Part shown: positions 36,001-50,400 of the stretch, piece after piece
How positions within the stretch are numbered: the stretch's first letter is position 1
Layout of the letters: every line of letters starts with the position of its first letter
NCBI GenBank assembly: GCA_026261815.1
Contig: JAMPIT010000174.1
Span: forward strand, 1,674,001-1,738,000
Length of the DNA: 64,000 bases
Direction: 5' to 3'
Origin: Monarcha castaneiventris obscurior
Lineage: Eukaryota; Chordata; Aves; Passeriformes; Monarchidae
The notes under the pieces: generated by a model
What the model was told of the DNA's origin: nothing
Seen by the model: the letters and a program-made list of their open reading frames with translations, nothing else
Databases searched by the model: none
Translations under genes and position numbers: made by a program

Positions 36001-39000
36001 ATTGTACTACCATCCTTGCTGACATATGGCTTATTCCACAGCTAAATGGTTGGTTATTAACATAAGAGTTCCATGCTAACATTGGGATTTATAAATCCTA
36101 CCAATGGAATTCCAAAATCATCATCATTTTATGAAAAAAGAAAATGAGAAAAACAGGGTCACTTTATAGGCTCAAAATGACTGGCTAATGTCTGGTAGCC
36201 ATACATGTCAAAGCACATATTTTACAACCAACTTGAAATTACTGGATGCTTTTAATAACAACTGTCTATATACAACAGTCAGCTGAAACATCCTAATGGA
36301 CAGAGTTAGATTTTTCTCTTCCTTGCTTTCAGCAAATTGAAATGAATGAAAGAGAGGCAGAGAAAGAGAGATTTTATATCTGAGCAAAAATGGAAGACCC
36401 CTTATTAGATTATTTTAAAATGCCAGAAAAGGTCTTGTGACTAATCTGATTTCTATGAAAAACATTAGGACAAACTCTATTAGAGCTAATACCTTAACCT
36501 CCCCCTGCCTTCATTCCTTATTGTCTGAGAGTGCTTTAGATTGTGCTGTGAGGGAGCAGCCCAATTGCTGATTCATAGAGTGAGCTTTGGCATCAGCCTC
36601 TTGACTGCTCTTAGGACATGCACATGAGCACTGGAAGAGAATAAAAGGCTGTGTTTGGCAACTGTCACTCCTTTAAGCCATACCATTCAAATCAATGGCC
36701 AATACATCTGAGTAGAGCATGTGAGTAGTTGAATGGGGGAGGATTGAAGTGGCAACACTGAGCTCAGGTGTTCCAGTAAGAAAAGCATCACATTGAATAG
36801 CAAGCCCCTCATATTTTTGCTTGATTTCACTCAGACTTGATGGAGGTTTGAAAGAAAATCCTTTTAAAAAAGCCTATTTTGTTCTACCTTGCAACTTTCA
36901 AGTATTGACAGTGGCTCCAAAACCTACATGATTTTCATGTCCTCTAGAAATAAATGTCTTTATTTAGCTTTTACTTATAGAAGTTATATTTAATTTTTCA
37001 AATAAATTTATATAATTTATATAAATTATTTATATTTAATTTATTAATGAAACTGCTGTTCTTGCTCAAAGTTATGGTAATATTACCTCTATGGGAAAGT
37101 AAATCCATATTTGGTATTTAAGACTGAGTTTGTACATGATTCCTTACTTGTGCAAACAAAGCTTGAATTAGAAATTTCAGCTAGCCAAACCACAACCCAA
37201 AAAACAAAGCAAAAAAAAACCCCAAAAACCCCCCAAAATGACAACAAAAAATTGTGCACAATTAATAGGTGCTATGACTCCAGGGTGCAGCTCACAGCTG
37301 GGTTAAGAAAGATCCTGGCTGGTTGGTATAGCTGTCCAACACAGGGCAAAGCATTTCAGAGATTTGCTTGTGCACATGAGGCAGTTTAGCTGATTTAGCT
37401 TTGCCTGTCTGCTTGGGTTAATTAGCCCAAATTAGAGATAATTAGTGAGCTAGCTCAGGTGGAACAATATCCTTCTGCAACTATCTAGTTTCTGGCTCTG
37501 AACCTGGTTTCCCTTGAGGCAACTCAGTGCTCTCTGCTGAGCTCTATGGTGTGAGCTTGCCCTAAATAACTCGTCCAGGTTCAGCTGAGTACAGTTCAGA
37601 GCCAGGAATAGAACTGCCATCAGTTGACTTCATGACCTGCCTGAAACCGTGCTATTGTTGGTTTTCTCAGAGTTCTTAATTTTATTTTTAAAAAGCCTTC
37701 AATTTTTCAGCTGAGCAGCTTGAGGCATAAAGAGGTCAGTTAATGGCACTACTGGGAGTAGCACATGGTATCCTTTGGAGAGCCTATTCCCAGCTCTTTG
37801 GCTCCAAGCAGCAGAACATGTAGCCTCCTTTAGACTTACTCCAGAAATGATCTATAAATACAACAGTGCCAGGTTTGTTTTGAGCCCACACATAAGGAGT
37901 TTATTTGAAGGCACCCTCAGGCAGTCTTTTCAGTTATGAAATAAATTCTGAAGCTATTCTGCTGTGGCTGAGACTTTTTAGATAGTCTCCAGTTTATACA
38001 GTAAGTAGTACATAATTTTAGTTGCCGTGTAAAGTTCCAGAATGTGGCAGTTGCCCAGATCTGTAAGATAACAAGCTGGCATTCTTCTTCCCACGTATTT
38101 ATGCATTCTGCCAATTGCAGCTCCTCCTCCCCGTTTTTTTTAAAATTTCTCCTCTTTCTTCCCGGCACCCTGTTGGGAAAAGGAGAGCTGACAGAAGGCA
38201 AGAAAGGTTAGTGTGAGCTCCATTTCAACCACTGCCTGTTGATGCTTGCTGATAAACCAAGTGTGAAGCGGGTTGCTAATGGCCCTTTTTTTTTTCTTTT
38301 CTCATGAAGGATTAGCTTTTTCCTTTTGTGATAAAACAGTGATTCACCTACACATGACTGTTCAGATCCAGATATTCAGCTTTATATATTCTATTTCTGA
38401 TCTCAATTGGACAAGTGGGGCTTATTTACATGTAAGGGTTAAGAGACTGCGTAGCAAATAAGCTTTCATAACTGTTTTCTGTTTTTTACTTAGTCCAAGT
38501 TAGCTGAAGGCTAAATCTATATGTTTATCTATGTTACCTGAAGCAGTGGCTTAGTAATTTTTTCACTGGTGCACTCAAGAAACATGTGCTCTTATTCTTC
38601 TTGAAAAATAATAGGAAAGAAGCTACATAATAGTCAAATATTTAATGCATTAAGTAGCAGGTAAGTTCTCAAATTGTGGTGTCTACATTGTGGATGAGAT
38701 GTTGCAATACTATATCTGGGTAGAAATTTATTCAGTTTAAGGATGTTTTTAGATTTAGGCCTATTTATAAATCAGTTAAAAAGTCATACAGTTATCTGTT
38801 TTTTGCTAAAGAGAGATGGACTATAAGCCTATGTCCCTTGAACTCCATATTTTATATTGAAGTTCTGCTTCTGGATATCCCAGAACATTGGAAGAGTAGA
38901 CAATGTAATGACTTAAGTGAATCTTAAGTGAATGGAAGACAACATACATAGCATGTATAATTAATAGAGGAGGAAGAAATAATTTGGAGAAATATAAAAG

Positions 39001-39229
39001 AATTTACCCAACCTGACTTTTAAGCAAGCCTATAAAAAATTTGAGTGGAAGAAAGATGCGAAGTTCTGTGGAAAAGAAAGCAAATATTAAAGGAGTTTGT
39101 TGTAGGTAGATTTTACTAATCTAGCCAGGTGTTGTTCATTTACAAAAGAGCTGTTACTTTTAGACAAGGGAAAACAGTAGGCTTAATATACCTATAAAAA
39201 GGTAGAGCCAATGTTGTGGTTCCAGCCAA
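33066..39229. other. AT-rich non-coding DNA, no gene seen
   Basis: Holds a 19-bp perfect palindrome (actgagtat-c-atactcagt) at 35128-35146 and a TTTATA-rich stretch near 37000-37045. Excellent acceptors near 35609 and 36335 lead into frames without a convincing donor. An A-rich run lies near 37198-37240. No repeat family is certain. Confidence 0.45.
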
Positions 39230-39960
39230 CAAAATGGATTAGTACTAGGATTGGAAAGTAAGCCTGAGACTGGTTGAAAAGAATAACGCCATGTTACCAT
39301 TAAGAAAAAACCTGAAGAAAGTTATGACTGGAATTTCTCAAGGATCAATCTTGGAACAGTTACTTAATACTTTCACTGATTTTCTTTTTGTGCTGAAGTC
39401 ATTAATTCTTATAAATAATGCTGAACACACAAAGTTAGTAATCATCATCCAATCGGAGATGTACTGGGTTATCTTGAAGAAAGAAATAGAAAGAATTGAG
39501 GAAATAGAAACTGAATAAACTATTAAACTACAGAAAGCAGTTTTAGTACTGAAGAACAAAAATTTCTGTTCTAGGTGGTCAGTGGACCACAGGGCACATT
39601 TTACAGTAGCAAATAAAAAGATCTTGGCTTAAAATCACAGAATGGAGGCTGAGAAGGGACGATTTATATCTAAATGCATCAGAGGGGAATAAACAGCACA
39701 GAGGGAGGAGAACTAATTAATCTAAAGGACATTGTTGGCACAAAAACAAAGATTCATTATAAAATTTAAGTCAGAAATTAGAGGAACTGTCAGAGGAATG
39801 AGGAAGGTTCTTCTGATAGAAGTAATGGAATCAACTTAATTGAAGTAGAATCTACTTAGTTTATAAAAGTAATCATAAGATATGATTGTCTGTAATAGGA
39901 AACAGCTAGACCATGGGAGTCAGAAGGCCTCTGAGAGTCTTATGCCCAACCTCATCTTCA
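39230..39960 (+). mobile_element. Ancient amniote-type CR1 LINE fragment, sense
   Basis: A reverse-transcriptase region is recognisable around 39340-39440 ('atttctcaaggatcaatctt' then tttcactgattttctttt, matching a conserved stretch on the order of the template). The 3' part of ORF2 is clearer at 39660-39850: 'atctaaatgcatcagagggg', 'actaattaatctaaaggaca' with ttgttggcac, then agaaattagaggaac. The 75-codon frame at 39291-39518 lies inside this dead copy and is not a gene. It may start earlier, near 38990. Confidence 0.6.
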
Positions 39961-42900
39961 CCAAGTGTTGATATTTCTGTCTATATGTTTACAGAGGGGA
40001 GAACATAATGATCAACCATCACCAGGTGTAACCTGTCTATACAAAACAAGTAAGCAGCTTTTTTCATATGGTGTTAAATTTCTTGTTCATGGACTTACCT
40101 AGAGGCAGGAGGGGATCAAGGCAGAATATTACCTGGAAATAAATGAAAAAAAAAACCCCTGAATTTTAATTTGATGCAAAAACCCCTCATGAAGTCAGTC
40201 AGTCATGGGCATAATGCCCATATTTGAGAATAGACACAAGTTATGTCCGAGGACATATAATAGTGTAAGTCAGTCTTGCACTTTAAATAATTACTTTTTC
40301 CCATTCAGAAAAAATGTATCATGTCTAGGATTCTGTTCATTATGTTCTACTTATCCTTTATCCTCTTTCTTATTTGCCCACTTCCCCCTCCCAAACTCAA
40401 AAACTCTTTTAAAAAAAGTTGGCTCTGATCTTCCATGGATGGGCTGAGGAAATTAAAGCATTATGCTTTTTTATTTTTTCTTAGTCAGAAAAAAAGAATA
40501 AATGGAAATCACAGAAACCCCTGATTTTATGTGTCTTTGCCTATTCTGTACCTGGACTGTTGGTGTATGAGGTTGCTTGCATTTTAAAAGGATAGAAAGT
40601 AATAAATGCTTTTTTTTTTTACTTCAGATGAAGCAGTATTTTCCTGTAGAAAGTAGCGATATTATGCCAGCTGAACCTGGCAGAAAAATCAGACCTAGTA
40701 TCCATAATTGCTGCTGAACAACATTTATTCTATGGCTAAACAAGGATTTTGGTTTTCAATATTGTCAATCTGACACTTTCTGCAAGTCATACATTGACCT
40801 TTTCTGTAGAAGTTTAATTATTTATTTCTTCTGTTAAATGTAAAAATGTCCAGCCTTTGTCCTCAGTTTGATTCAATGTTTAAAAAAGAAAAGCAAAGAA
40901 AAAGGCTTGACCTGCCTGTCAGTACACGTGCATTGACCCTTTGGTGCTCTCTTGATCTTTATGAGCTGGCAGAACTATGATGCCACACGAACACTGGTAA
41001 ATGCAAGGCATTTAAGATGTTTTTTTATCTTCACCCTTCTCCTTTCATTCCTATCCCATTCATGTAGAGTGATGCTGTTTTTATGATTCCCATTACCTTA
41101 TTTTTTTTGTAATATATGGTTTACTGAAAGTAATGACCTAGGTTGTCCAAATGTACTAAAACACTGTACATTTCATGATAAACATACTAAAACTATCTGT
41201 TCACATATATATTTTTTTAAGATACACATATGTAAAAGTCACAACTGAAAACAAGAGTTTTAAAATGTTTCTAATTTTTCAAATGTTTCAAAAAATCTTA
41301 GCTTGGGATGCCAAAGAATTCATTCATCTTCTGTCCTCCTCAGACATATAAGAGAAAAGATGATGGGAGAAGAAAAATCCAAAACAGTTGTCATGCAGAA
41401 CAAACTCTTAGTTAACAATACAGTATTAACTGAGTTATGTGTCTCATCTTTCAGGAGATTTATGTTAGTATCTTCAAAAGGAAAAACATGCAAAATTTCA
41501 CTGTTCTACCTAGTTTTTATTCTTACTTACACTCCATACTTTCCCAACTTTGTACAGTAATTTTTACAGAGACAACATTCTGATCACAGAGGTTTCACTG
41601 TGAATGAGATGCAGACATCACCTTCAGAGGGTGTTAACATACTACTTGAAAGGCCATGAACTAAAAAAGACAAAGATCAGCTGCTAGCTAGAGGATTACA
41701 AACCCAAAAATTCTGAAGTCATCACAAGCGCTGAATAGGAGGAAAAATCCTAAATTGTTTTACAAGACTTGATTTATGATCAGTCATTTAAAGTGCAAAC
41801 CTTTTTTAAAAAAACAAATATAGTGCTATTTTTCATATTTGTTCTCGGTACTCTTACAAAATAGTTTTGAAGGAGACAGCCTTTAGTAAAGCTCAGTCCT
41901 AACAATGAAAAACAATGTGCACTCTGAACTGTACTTACGCATTCCCTGCAGAAAAACCAAATTGTCAAACAGCTGAGAATTTTTTGTGCGAATTTTCATT
42001 AACCTTGTAGAATAAGTAATTAACTGTTCTCTCCTGTACAAGCTCACTGTCTACATTTCAGTGGATTGTGTTCATAATTGAAATATAGAAAAATATAGTA
42101 CATGGTTTAAGAGAGGTTATTAATTTTTAGTGATATCAAACCAACAGTGTAATTGAAATGTGTTTGATAAATGAATGCACCATCTTATGAAATGAATGTG
42201 TTGTGCATTATGGGACTTTTTGAATAAATAAGTTTGTAAAAAAAGTAAACATAAACTTAAGCTACAGAGGAAATTCTCATCTTGAGCTGTGTAGATGTGT
42301 AGTGATACTTGTGCTCTGCACTATTAAGCCAAATAGTTATATTGGCAGAAACACTGCCGTTATATAAACTGGGAATACTTCTGAATTCAGTCAAGATAAA
42401 GACCGTGGACAGAATGCTTTTTGCTGGAATGAGAGAAGATTCATTAGCTCTAGGAAAGGATTTGGAACAATGCTTAAAAGCACTTAATGATCTAGTATAC
42501 TAACAGTATATACATGAAAGTATTAATTGTACTGACATAATAAACATGACACATGAATATTGAGAACACTCTGCTCAGGGACACTTGAGAATGTTGTGTG
42601 CTAATTTTAAATAAAAGATGGTATAACGTGAGAGAATGCTGTTTCCAAACAGTTTATTAATGCAGCTGTTTAAACTGATCAACTCCATATTGAAGCCTAG
42701 TAAAAGCTGAGGGTTTGTCGTTGCTATAGCTTTTTCAGTGCATTTGGAATACAAAAAACCTGACTTTTGGAGGAAAATGTTCTTTGTTCTTTGTTTGTTT
42801 TTCATTGACACAACAGAGACCTAACTTGTGGTAGGCTTCCAGGTGCTGACGCCGTAGAAGAAATAACTGTTTTGGGCAGAATGATTGGCAGGTATTTGGG

Positions 42901-43399
42901 ATACCCCAGATTATTCTCAGGAAGAGGAGAAAATATTCCTAGTGCCAAACTTTTTTAAATGCACATTGATGTATTAGAGGGAGGAATGTCAAAAATCCAG
43001 TTCCTTACACACAAGAAGACTCAAACATTAAGATATCTGTCCCAGTTTTTCCTCATTACAAGTCATTCATTCCAAGCCCACACAGTGCTACCTCTCCAAA
43101 ATTACTTGTTTCTTGTGCTGCTCTGTGTTTATCTGTTATTTTATTATGCTCTCATTTACTGAAGTGATCTCTGAATATATAAATGGATGGAAACTTTTAA
43201 CTGAGGAATCTTCTAGGACAGTGAAGACTAGAACGTCATGCTTGTTTCAATTAAGGAAAGTGGTAAGATTCTCTAACCTTTTAACAGTGCAGAAGAAGTG
43301 CATAATTGCCTCTTAGGCTTTGCAAAATTTTCACAGAAAACCATGGGAGTAAGAAATTTAGAAGCGTATTTGTTTTGCATGGCCTGTTTTTTGGTAGTG
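39961..43399. other. AT-rich non-coding DNA, no gene seen
   Basis: No exon with matched splice sites and no recognised repeat. A frame at 42309-42503 has a somewhat protein-like C-terminus, but no acceptor-donor pair supports it. Confidence 0.45.
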
Positions 43400-44483
43400 G
43401 GGGTGGGGGGGCACAGAAATGGCTTCTGTGAGAAGCTGCTGGAAGCTTCTACCATGTCTGGCAGAGCCAGTCCCTGGTGACTCTAAGGATGGACATGCTG
43501 CTGGCCAAGGCTGGGCCAATTAGGAATGGTGGTAAGGCCTCTGTGATAAAAGATTTAAGAAGAAATCAAAACAAAACTTGTGGCAGACTTTTAATTGTGG
43601 CTAGGGAAGAGGGGAGTGAGAACGTATGAGGAGAACAACATGGAGACACCAAGGTCAGTGAAGAAGGAGGGGGAGGAGGTGTTCCAGGGGCTGGAGCTGA
43701 GATGCCTCTGCAGGCCATGGTGAAGACCATGGTGAAGCAACTGTGCTCCTGCAGCTCATGGGGATCCATGGGGGATGCAGAGATCCACCCACAGCCTGTG
43801 GGGATCCATGGGGGATGCAGAGATCCACCCGCAGCTTGGGGGAGGTGCCCATGCAGGAGCGGGTGGATGCCTGGAGGAGGCTGTGATCCAGTGGAAGTCC
43901 CAGTGGAGCGAGAGGGCCCCTGCTTCCAGGCTGGAGCAGCCTGTCCTTGGAGTACTGCACCCCGAGGAAAGAGAGACCCACAGCACAGCAGTTTTGGGAG
44001 TGCTCTTGCCCATGGGATTGGATTCACATTGCAGCAGTTTGCAGAGAGGTATTGCACGTAAGATGGACTCATGTCGGAGAAATTCACGGGGAACTCTTCT
44101 ATGGGAGGAACCCCACGGTGCAGCAGGGGAACGACTCCTCTCCCTGAGCAGCAGGAGAAACAATGGGTGATGAACTGACCATAACCCCCATTCCCATCTC
44201 CCTGTGTCACAGGGGTAGGCAGTAGAGTTGGGAAGGAGGGAGGGATGGGGAGAAGATGTTTTTAAGTGCTTATTTTACTTCTCATTATCCTGCTCTGATT
44301 CTGTTAGGAATAAATTCACTTTATATCTCTAAGTTGAGCAATGGTGAGTGTCTTCTCCCAGTCCTGATCTCAACTCCTGTACCCTTCGTTAAATTTTCTC
44401 TCCTCTGTCCAGCTGCAGCAGAGGAATGAGCAAGTGGCTTTTGTAGGTACCTGGTATCTGGCCAGCATCAACCCAAGACAAGA
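43400..44483 (+). mobile_element. Solo LTR of an avian endogenous retrovirus
   Basis: This GC-rich ~1.1-kb block follows, from memory, the consensus of a common bird ERV LTR (I believe ERVL-like). In order: 'gaagcttctaccatgtctgg' and catgctgctggccaagg, a TATA-like gataaaagattta near 43545, the purine-rich 'ggtcagtgaagaaggagg', repeated gatccaccc units, 'atgaactgaccataaccccc', a polyadenylation signal aataaa at 44309-44314, and an end near 'ggccagcatcaacccaagac'. No viral genes flank it, so it is a solo LTR left by LTR-LTR recombination. Frames of up to 214 codons on the minus strand and 131 on the plus strand within it are by-products of GC content. The exact 5' end is uncertain. Confidence 0.75.
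43751..43840 (+). repeat. 40-bp tandem repeat inside the LTR
   Basis: Two 40-bp units (43751-43790 and 43791-43830) share an identical 30-base core beginning gggatccatgggggatgcag; a third unit starts at 43831 and decays. Internal tandem units in a U3 region are typical of LTR enhancers. Confidence 0.9.
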
Positions 44484-47400
44484 AGGTTTGATTTTAAATT
44501 TAAAAGAAACAGGCCTGACCCATTATAACCTGGGAAAGAGCCAGACTGGCACAATTAGCTATCCTGTTGCAGTTTACACCAGCAGAAGCCTGGTCCTTGA
44601 GCACTGAAGCTAGTAAAATATATCCAAATAAAAAGATATATCGCAGCAGTAGAAGACAGAGGAACTCTATGGTGAATTCTGACCATAATGCCCTCTTTAG
44701 TGTTGCATGAAAAATTATATTTGTCTGGACAAAATAGAAAAAAATTTTGTCTGCTACACAAAGATAAAGATTGTTTTCATACAGGTAAAGATTATTAAGG
44801 AATGATTCTTCAGACCTGTAAAGATTTACAAATATAATAAAGGGAACTTTCATGTGTTTTCCATTACTCGAATTCTTCATATTTTGATTAAGTCAATAAT
44901 ATTCCTTGTGAATGAGAGGTTAAGGATTTTGAGCTTGATTTTATGGGTATTTAGCCATATGTATGCCTGTTTAAAATGCAAATGCAATTGCACGCCTAGT
45001 TTCTACATGTAGGCAATTACCTTAACAGATATAGAGACAGCATAATTATATCTGCAAGTGTGCATAATTCACTGTGTCTGTGTATACAGTTATCTGATTT
45101 GTTCATGTAACTGCAATAATTGCATGTGCATATACTGCTGTCTGAATTATCTGAGAAATTTAGCCTTATGTGGGTTTTGTGACTTCCTTTGATTTTATTA
45201 TCTAATGAAAACAAGCAGCGTGTAAAACAATGAATATGTGATAGAAGTATCTTGCATTGTTAAATACTAATCCTTTCCATATGATTGTATTTTCCATGTT
45301 CTAAACATAATACTTAACTTGAGACCATTGTTAAAATATTATGTATAAACAATGGCAGACTTTGCTGGTTCTGGAAACTGGACAATCTATTGGACAAAGT
45401 AATCTATTGTCCTGGGCAGATGTTTTCTAAGGCACTCCTGCACAATATTTAGGCTCATAAACATAAACTATGAAAAACAAATTTCCTAAAACTTGTCTCC
45501 CTACTAAAGAAATGGCAATTATAATTTTTGCCAATGTCTTTTTGTTATTGATTTTAATTCAAAAGAATTAAAGTGAGGAAGAAATCATAAACAATTTTCA
45601 ATTAATTTGTGGTGGTATGATGTCAGGTGGAAGCTTTTTGAGATCCCTTTTTTTTTTTCCCCCTGTGTACATCCTATGATTGTAGATAAGAATCTGGTAA
45701 ACCATTTATTGTGGGAGACACAAGATTTGAAATCATATCTACAAGCCTCATTGTTTATTTGCACATTTGCAGAGTCACTAAATGCATTTTCAGCATGACA
45801 TCTTTTGCTAAAATTGCTATTTTTTCTATATGTTCATCTTCTTTTAGCTAAATCTGATGTATATCTCAGACATTGCATACTCATTCAAGAGTAAACAGGA
45901 TCAAGTGTATTACTCTAAAATTTTGTGTGTTTTATATTGTTTAGAAAGTGTGGTTAAAGGACTACGAGATAATTTGCTAAGTAGTTAATCCACTGTTTTG
46001 CACTCAAGAAAAAGAATTATTCCCACCTTTATTCAAATTTATTCATTTACTTCTTCTAAATAATTTTAAAAAGAAAGTTCTCAGTATTAGGTGTGCGAAA
46101 GCACTTGTCTATCAAATCCTGACACATTTATTTTAAATTCTTACCACACTCCCTCCTTCTTTTGATATTAGTGGTAATATAATGGGCAGAAATAGAAAAA
46201 ACTTTCTGGAAAATGGCTTTTTAATGAAAACTTGTTATGAAAAATCCTTAAAGTGGGAAAAACCAAAATGAATGGAAAACTAATACTAAAAACAGAAAAC
46301 AAAGCTATATTTGATTCTGCTGGTATATTACCGTATGGAAGAAAGTATTTAATAATTTTCAGAGTCTAATTTCATCTGTCATGCAGAAGATAAAAATCTA
46401 CTATCAGGCAGAGACTAATGAAAATATATTGGTGGGCTGTGATTATGCATTTTTCTTGGTAAATATTTTTCTATTTGTTCATTACACTGAACACTAGAAG
46501 GGCAATACAGAAATTCCTTGCATTACATATCCTGGATGAATTCCATGAAGTATTTAAGTTATATGAAAGCAGCTATTGTAAACCTTTCCTTTATTATCCC
46601 ATTTAAAGCCACCAATTAAGATCAGTAAGGAAGTTATCCAAAACATTTCTGGAATTGTTAGCATTCCTTTGTTACATTAAACCTAACCCTCTGACAAAGA
46701 GATATGAATTACATTATAACATCAATTAAGCATGTGAGTATTTCATCAGATTGATGTCAGAGAAAAAATTAAAGAGAATCTTGAAACTATGCTTGCATAT
46801 TTTAACTGCTAAAAAGAAATCTTTAGCTACATCTACTCTAACTGCTGATCTGTAGAAGTTTCATTACAATTTTCTTCAAGAGCTGGATTCAGTTCACAGG
46901 TTTAGTTTGGTTGCTATTCAGTTGCATCCTTGTTTTCTGTACATAATGTTTTATGCCTATTTGGCAAAAACAAGCATATGCTTGACTAATTTCCCATGTA
47001 AAGATTTAAATTTGAAGGAAACAAACTCAGTGCTGCATTTGCAGCAGTAAAGCTCTTTATGCAGTTAAGGGATTGAGTTTGTAGTGTCACCTTAGACTAA
47101 TTTAAGATATCACCAAGGAAGACACTTGTTAGACTTTGGTGTGTACCTGCAACCGGAAACCTGAAGGGCTGTGTAATTTTGCACACCCATAGGATTAAGG
47201 TGGGTCTGTCTGACAAACTAGTTCATCAATTATCAGTCTTCAGTTAAAAATATGTGCAGAAAAGTGAAGCAAACTCCCCAAGTCTGACTGGATGTGCAAA
47301 TGGCTTTAATCCAAGTATACTCTGTATATATATATTGCATATATATATTTATGCAGTTTCTGCTTTGCAAAAATGAAATTTTCCTATTTTCATCTTTGCC

Positions 47401-50400
47401 ACCGACCCTTCAGCTTTTAAAAATTAGTTGCTCTTTCAGTAATATTTAATCTGTGCAGTTTGTTTTCAAATATTTTAAATATTCCAAGTATCCATAAAAA
47501 TTACTGAAGTTTCAAGGTAAGAAATTGGTTGCAAGTATTTCAAAGCAAATTTTAAAACATAAAAGAAATGAAATAACATCCCCAGTTCTTCAGCTCAAGA
47601 CTTGACACATCTTTGAAAGATAAGTGTTAGGTAGAACAGAAATTGTTGAAAACTATACAAGAATAAGGATTTGTAATTCAAAGATGTGTGTCATGCAAGG
47701 CATCTAATGGGGCCTTCTGGCCTTGAAAATATGAATCCATGAGTATAAATCTCTGAAACATAAAATGAAATGTTATCAAGATTTTGTCAGGCAAAATATT
47801 TTGTCACTTTTGCACAGTGTCAGCTGCAGCATTTTCCTAGAATATAATTCTCAAGAAGATGCCACTTTATTTGCAGAAAGAAGTTTTCATTTTAGCTGGT
47901 TAATGAAGCATTGTGTTTAGAAGCGCATCTTTTTGAGTAAGCTGTCAATCTGCTTTGCTTAAAGGGTTATAAAAGCATTTATCCAGTGTGTGAATTCACG
48001 CTTCCAGGTATTTTCAAAATCTGTTTTTCTCATCACCATCTAGGAGAAAAAAGAAGAAGGGAAGGGAAGGCCTTAGGGACATCACAGACACACTGTGGTA
48101 TGATTATTTGAAGTGTGAATGGACCTTGGCATGCCCTGTCCCTCCTCCTGTATTTCATTTGCCTTTTTGACAATACGAGGGAGACAAGAATGCCAGAAAT
48201 CTTGTCTGTCAATGCACATTACCCAGTCTGAATTCTTACTGGAACAATGTGGAGAGGTGTAACTAGATTTTGGAAAGAGCTCACGCTTAGACAGCTGAAA
48301 CTAAGCAATACACCTAAAAGAGAATGTGGGTAGTTGGGACACAGCTATAATAACAATACATTTATTTAAGATACATGAGATTTCCTATTTAATACCATAA
48401 GGGCTGTGAAGTCTAAGAACCCTCAGGTAAGGGTTTGCTGTAGTGCCTGTCCAAAATATCTTGTACTTCATGCCAAGATTTATATTTCTAGGCATACATT
48501 CATCAGTTCAGCCCTCTTGATCAAGGTCTTTTCCTGCCTGGTGGATTCTGTATTAGGGGGTGTCAGTCATCTCCTTTTCTGCCCCTGAATCCTATCTGAA
48601 TTCTTGTATTTCTTTCTGCAGTGATATCAGTGGTGAGTGGCATTGAACCTTTCAGTTCAAGAAGCAAGCAGTGCCACCTCCTGCACAGCGAGAAGGGAGC
48701 TGATCAACCCCTGCCTGAGGATGGGCTTGAAGACTCATGTTCAAAAAAATGCAGTCAGACTGAAAGCCCAGTCTAGTATGTAAGGAAAACTCCAGGGAAA
48801 AGGCAGAATTTCATTGTTGATACTCTTTAACAATTTTTCTGACCAACTTGATCCTCTGCTCTTTGCACTAGCTGTGGTGGTCCTGTTCCCAGCTTGTGTC
48901 CCACCCCAGTCTTCATGGTGTGTGTTGTACAGTCTTTGTGAGGTGGATTTCAGGACCAGAGCCATGAACCCAAATCCAGACATGGCAAGACTTCAGGTCT
49001 TGAGTCATTGTGCAGCCCAAAATCTTTATGAGGCTAATTTGAGTACCCTTTAGCTGGTATTCTAATGACAGTTGGTATCTAGAGCACGAGTGTTAAAGGT
49101 CTTGGCTTTACAATACAGCTGTTTTAAACCACACATCTGTGTACTTGTACTATTTAAAGTATACCATACTTAAATTGTTAAATATGACACACACATTACT
49201 TTCTGGAAGTACTGTCCTTTTAGGAAAATCTTAAACATTAGAAAAAAAATAGTACTGGAAAGGGCATGACAGATTAGATATATTTGTGTGAAAATTCCCT
49301 CCCACTAAGGCAAGAGGAGTCTGTTCCAGAAAACTACAGGGGAAAACCATAGTATTATTTGAAACTATAGAGTTTCATTAATGAAAAATGGAGGTTATAA
49401 TGTCATCCCTTTTAAGAATAATATGCAGAGGTCCTCTAAATCAGAGAATATAATGAAAATATAAGCCTGATAATGGACCAGTGCCTTTCTTTTGTCTACC
49501 AACAACCTCTGATCTCCAATATAAGAGGCTGCAGATGTTTCTTTTTACTGAAAAATGATTTAAGACCTGCACCTTTTTAAGCATAACACTGAAAACAATG
49601 TTAAAAATAGCAGTTCAGTTACCACAGGACAATAGATTTTTTTGTGGTTGGGCGATGGCATGTAAAAGCCCTCAGGCACTGAGAGCAGTCATTTTAACAG
49701 TTTAAAGCAAAAAGGAAACACTAGATCATGCATTTTACCTTGATATGTCAGATGGAGAGATTTCACCCAGTAGGGCATGCTCTGGGCTGAATCAGGGATG
49801 ATGCCGATCTATAACTTGTTTTTTTTGAGTCAAACTTTCCATCCGGACATATCAACAGTTATGGAATAAACCTTTTCTCTTGATAGTTTCGTCCATTAAC
49901 TTATCCCTGCCAATTTCAGAAGAATGCTCATAATTTCTCATTTGAATTTGTCTGGTTTCAGTTTTTTGCCACTGGATTAGACACTCTTCAGAGAATTTCT
50001 GCACAAGAAGGTTTTATACAATATATTCAGATCCCCTTTCTGTCTGCATTTTTATGAAGTAAACAGAAGGACTTGTTACAGCCTCTCACAGAAAGGCATT
50101 TCCTTCCACCTTTAAATATATTTATGGCTTGTTTTCTGAATGATTTGTCAATGTCATTTTTAAAACATAACAATAAGAAAATGCTAGCCTTAACTGATTC
50201 TGCAGTGTTACAAGTAAGTTTTTTTTTGCCATTGCAGTAGACTGTTATGCAAACCACTGAGAATGAATGTCAAATTTCTCATCCAGCACTTCCCAGCCGA
50301 ATCTCAGCTTTCCAGGATATAGTCCATCATTCTGTAAGTATAGTCTGCATCTTTCTAGATTTTTTACTTCGTGTTCAGTGGTGTTTAAATTGATTCTATG

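Noticed and set aside
36336..36384. Strong acceptor followed by a charged 16-codon frame ending in a stop
   Set aside because: No donor, no poly(A) signal nearby, and no phase-matched upstream exon.
37700..37815. MIR-like (tRNA-derived SINE) pattern
   Set aside because: Only scattered short matches to a remembered consensus; too weak to call.
39291..39518. 75-codon frame with charged C-terminus
   Set aside because: It lies inside a dead CR1 copy and corresponds to decayed reverse-transcriptase sequence.
43566..44210. 214-codon minus-strand open frame and several 100-135-codon frames on both strands
   Set aside because: They lie inside the LTR, overlap one another in opposite frames, and follow from its GC-richness and 40-bp repeats.
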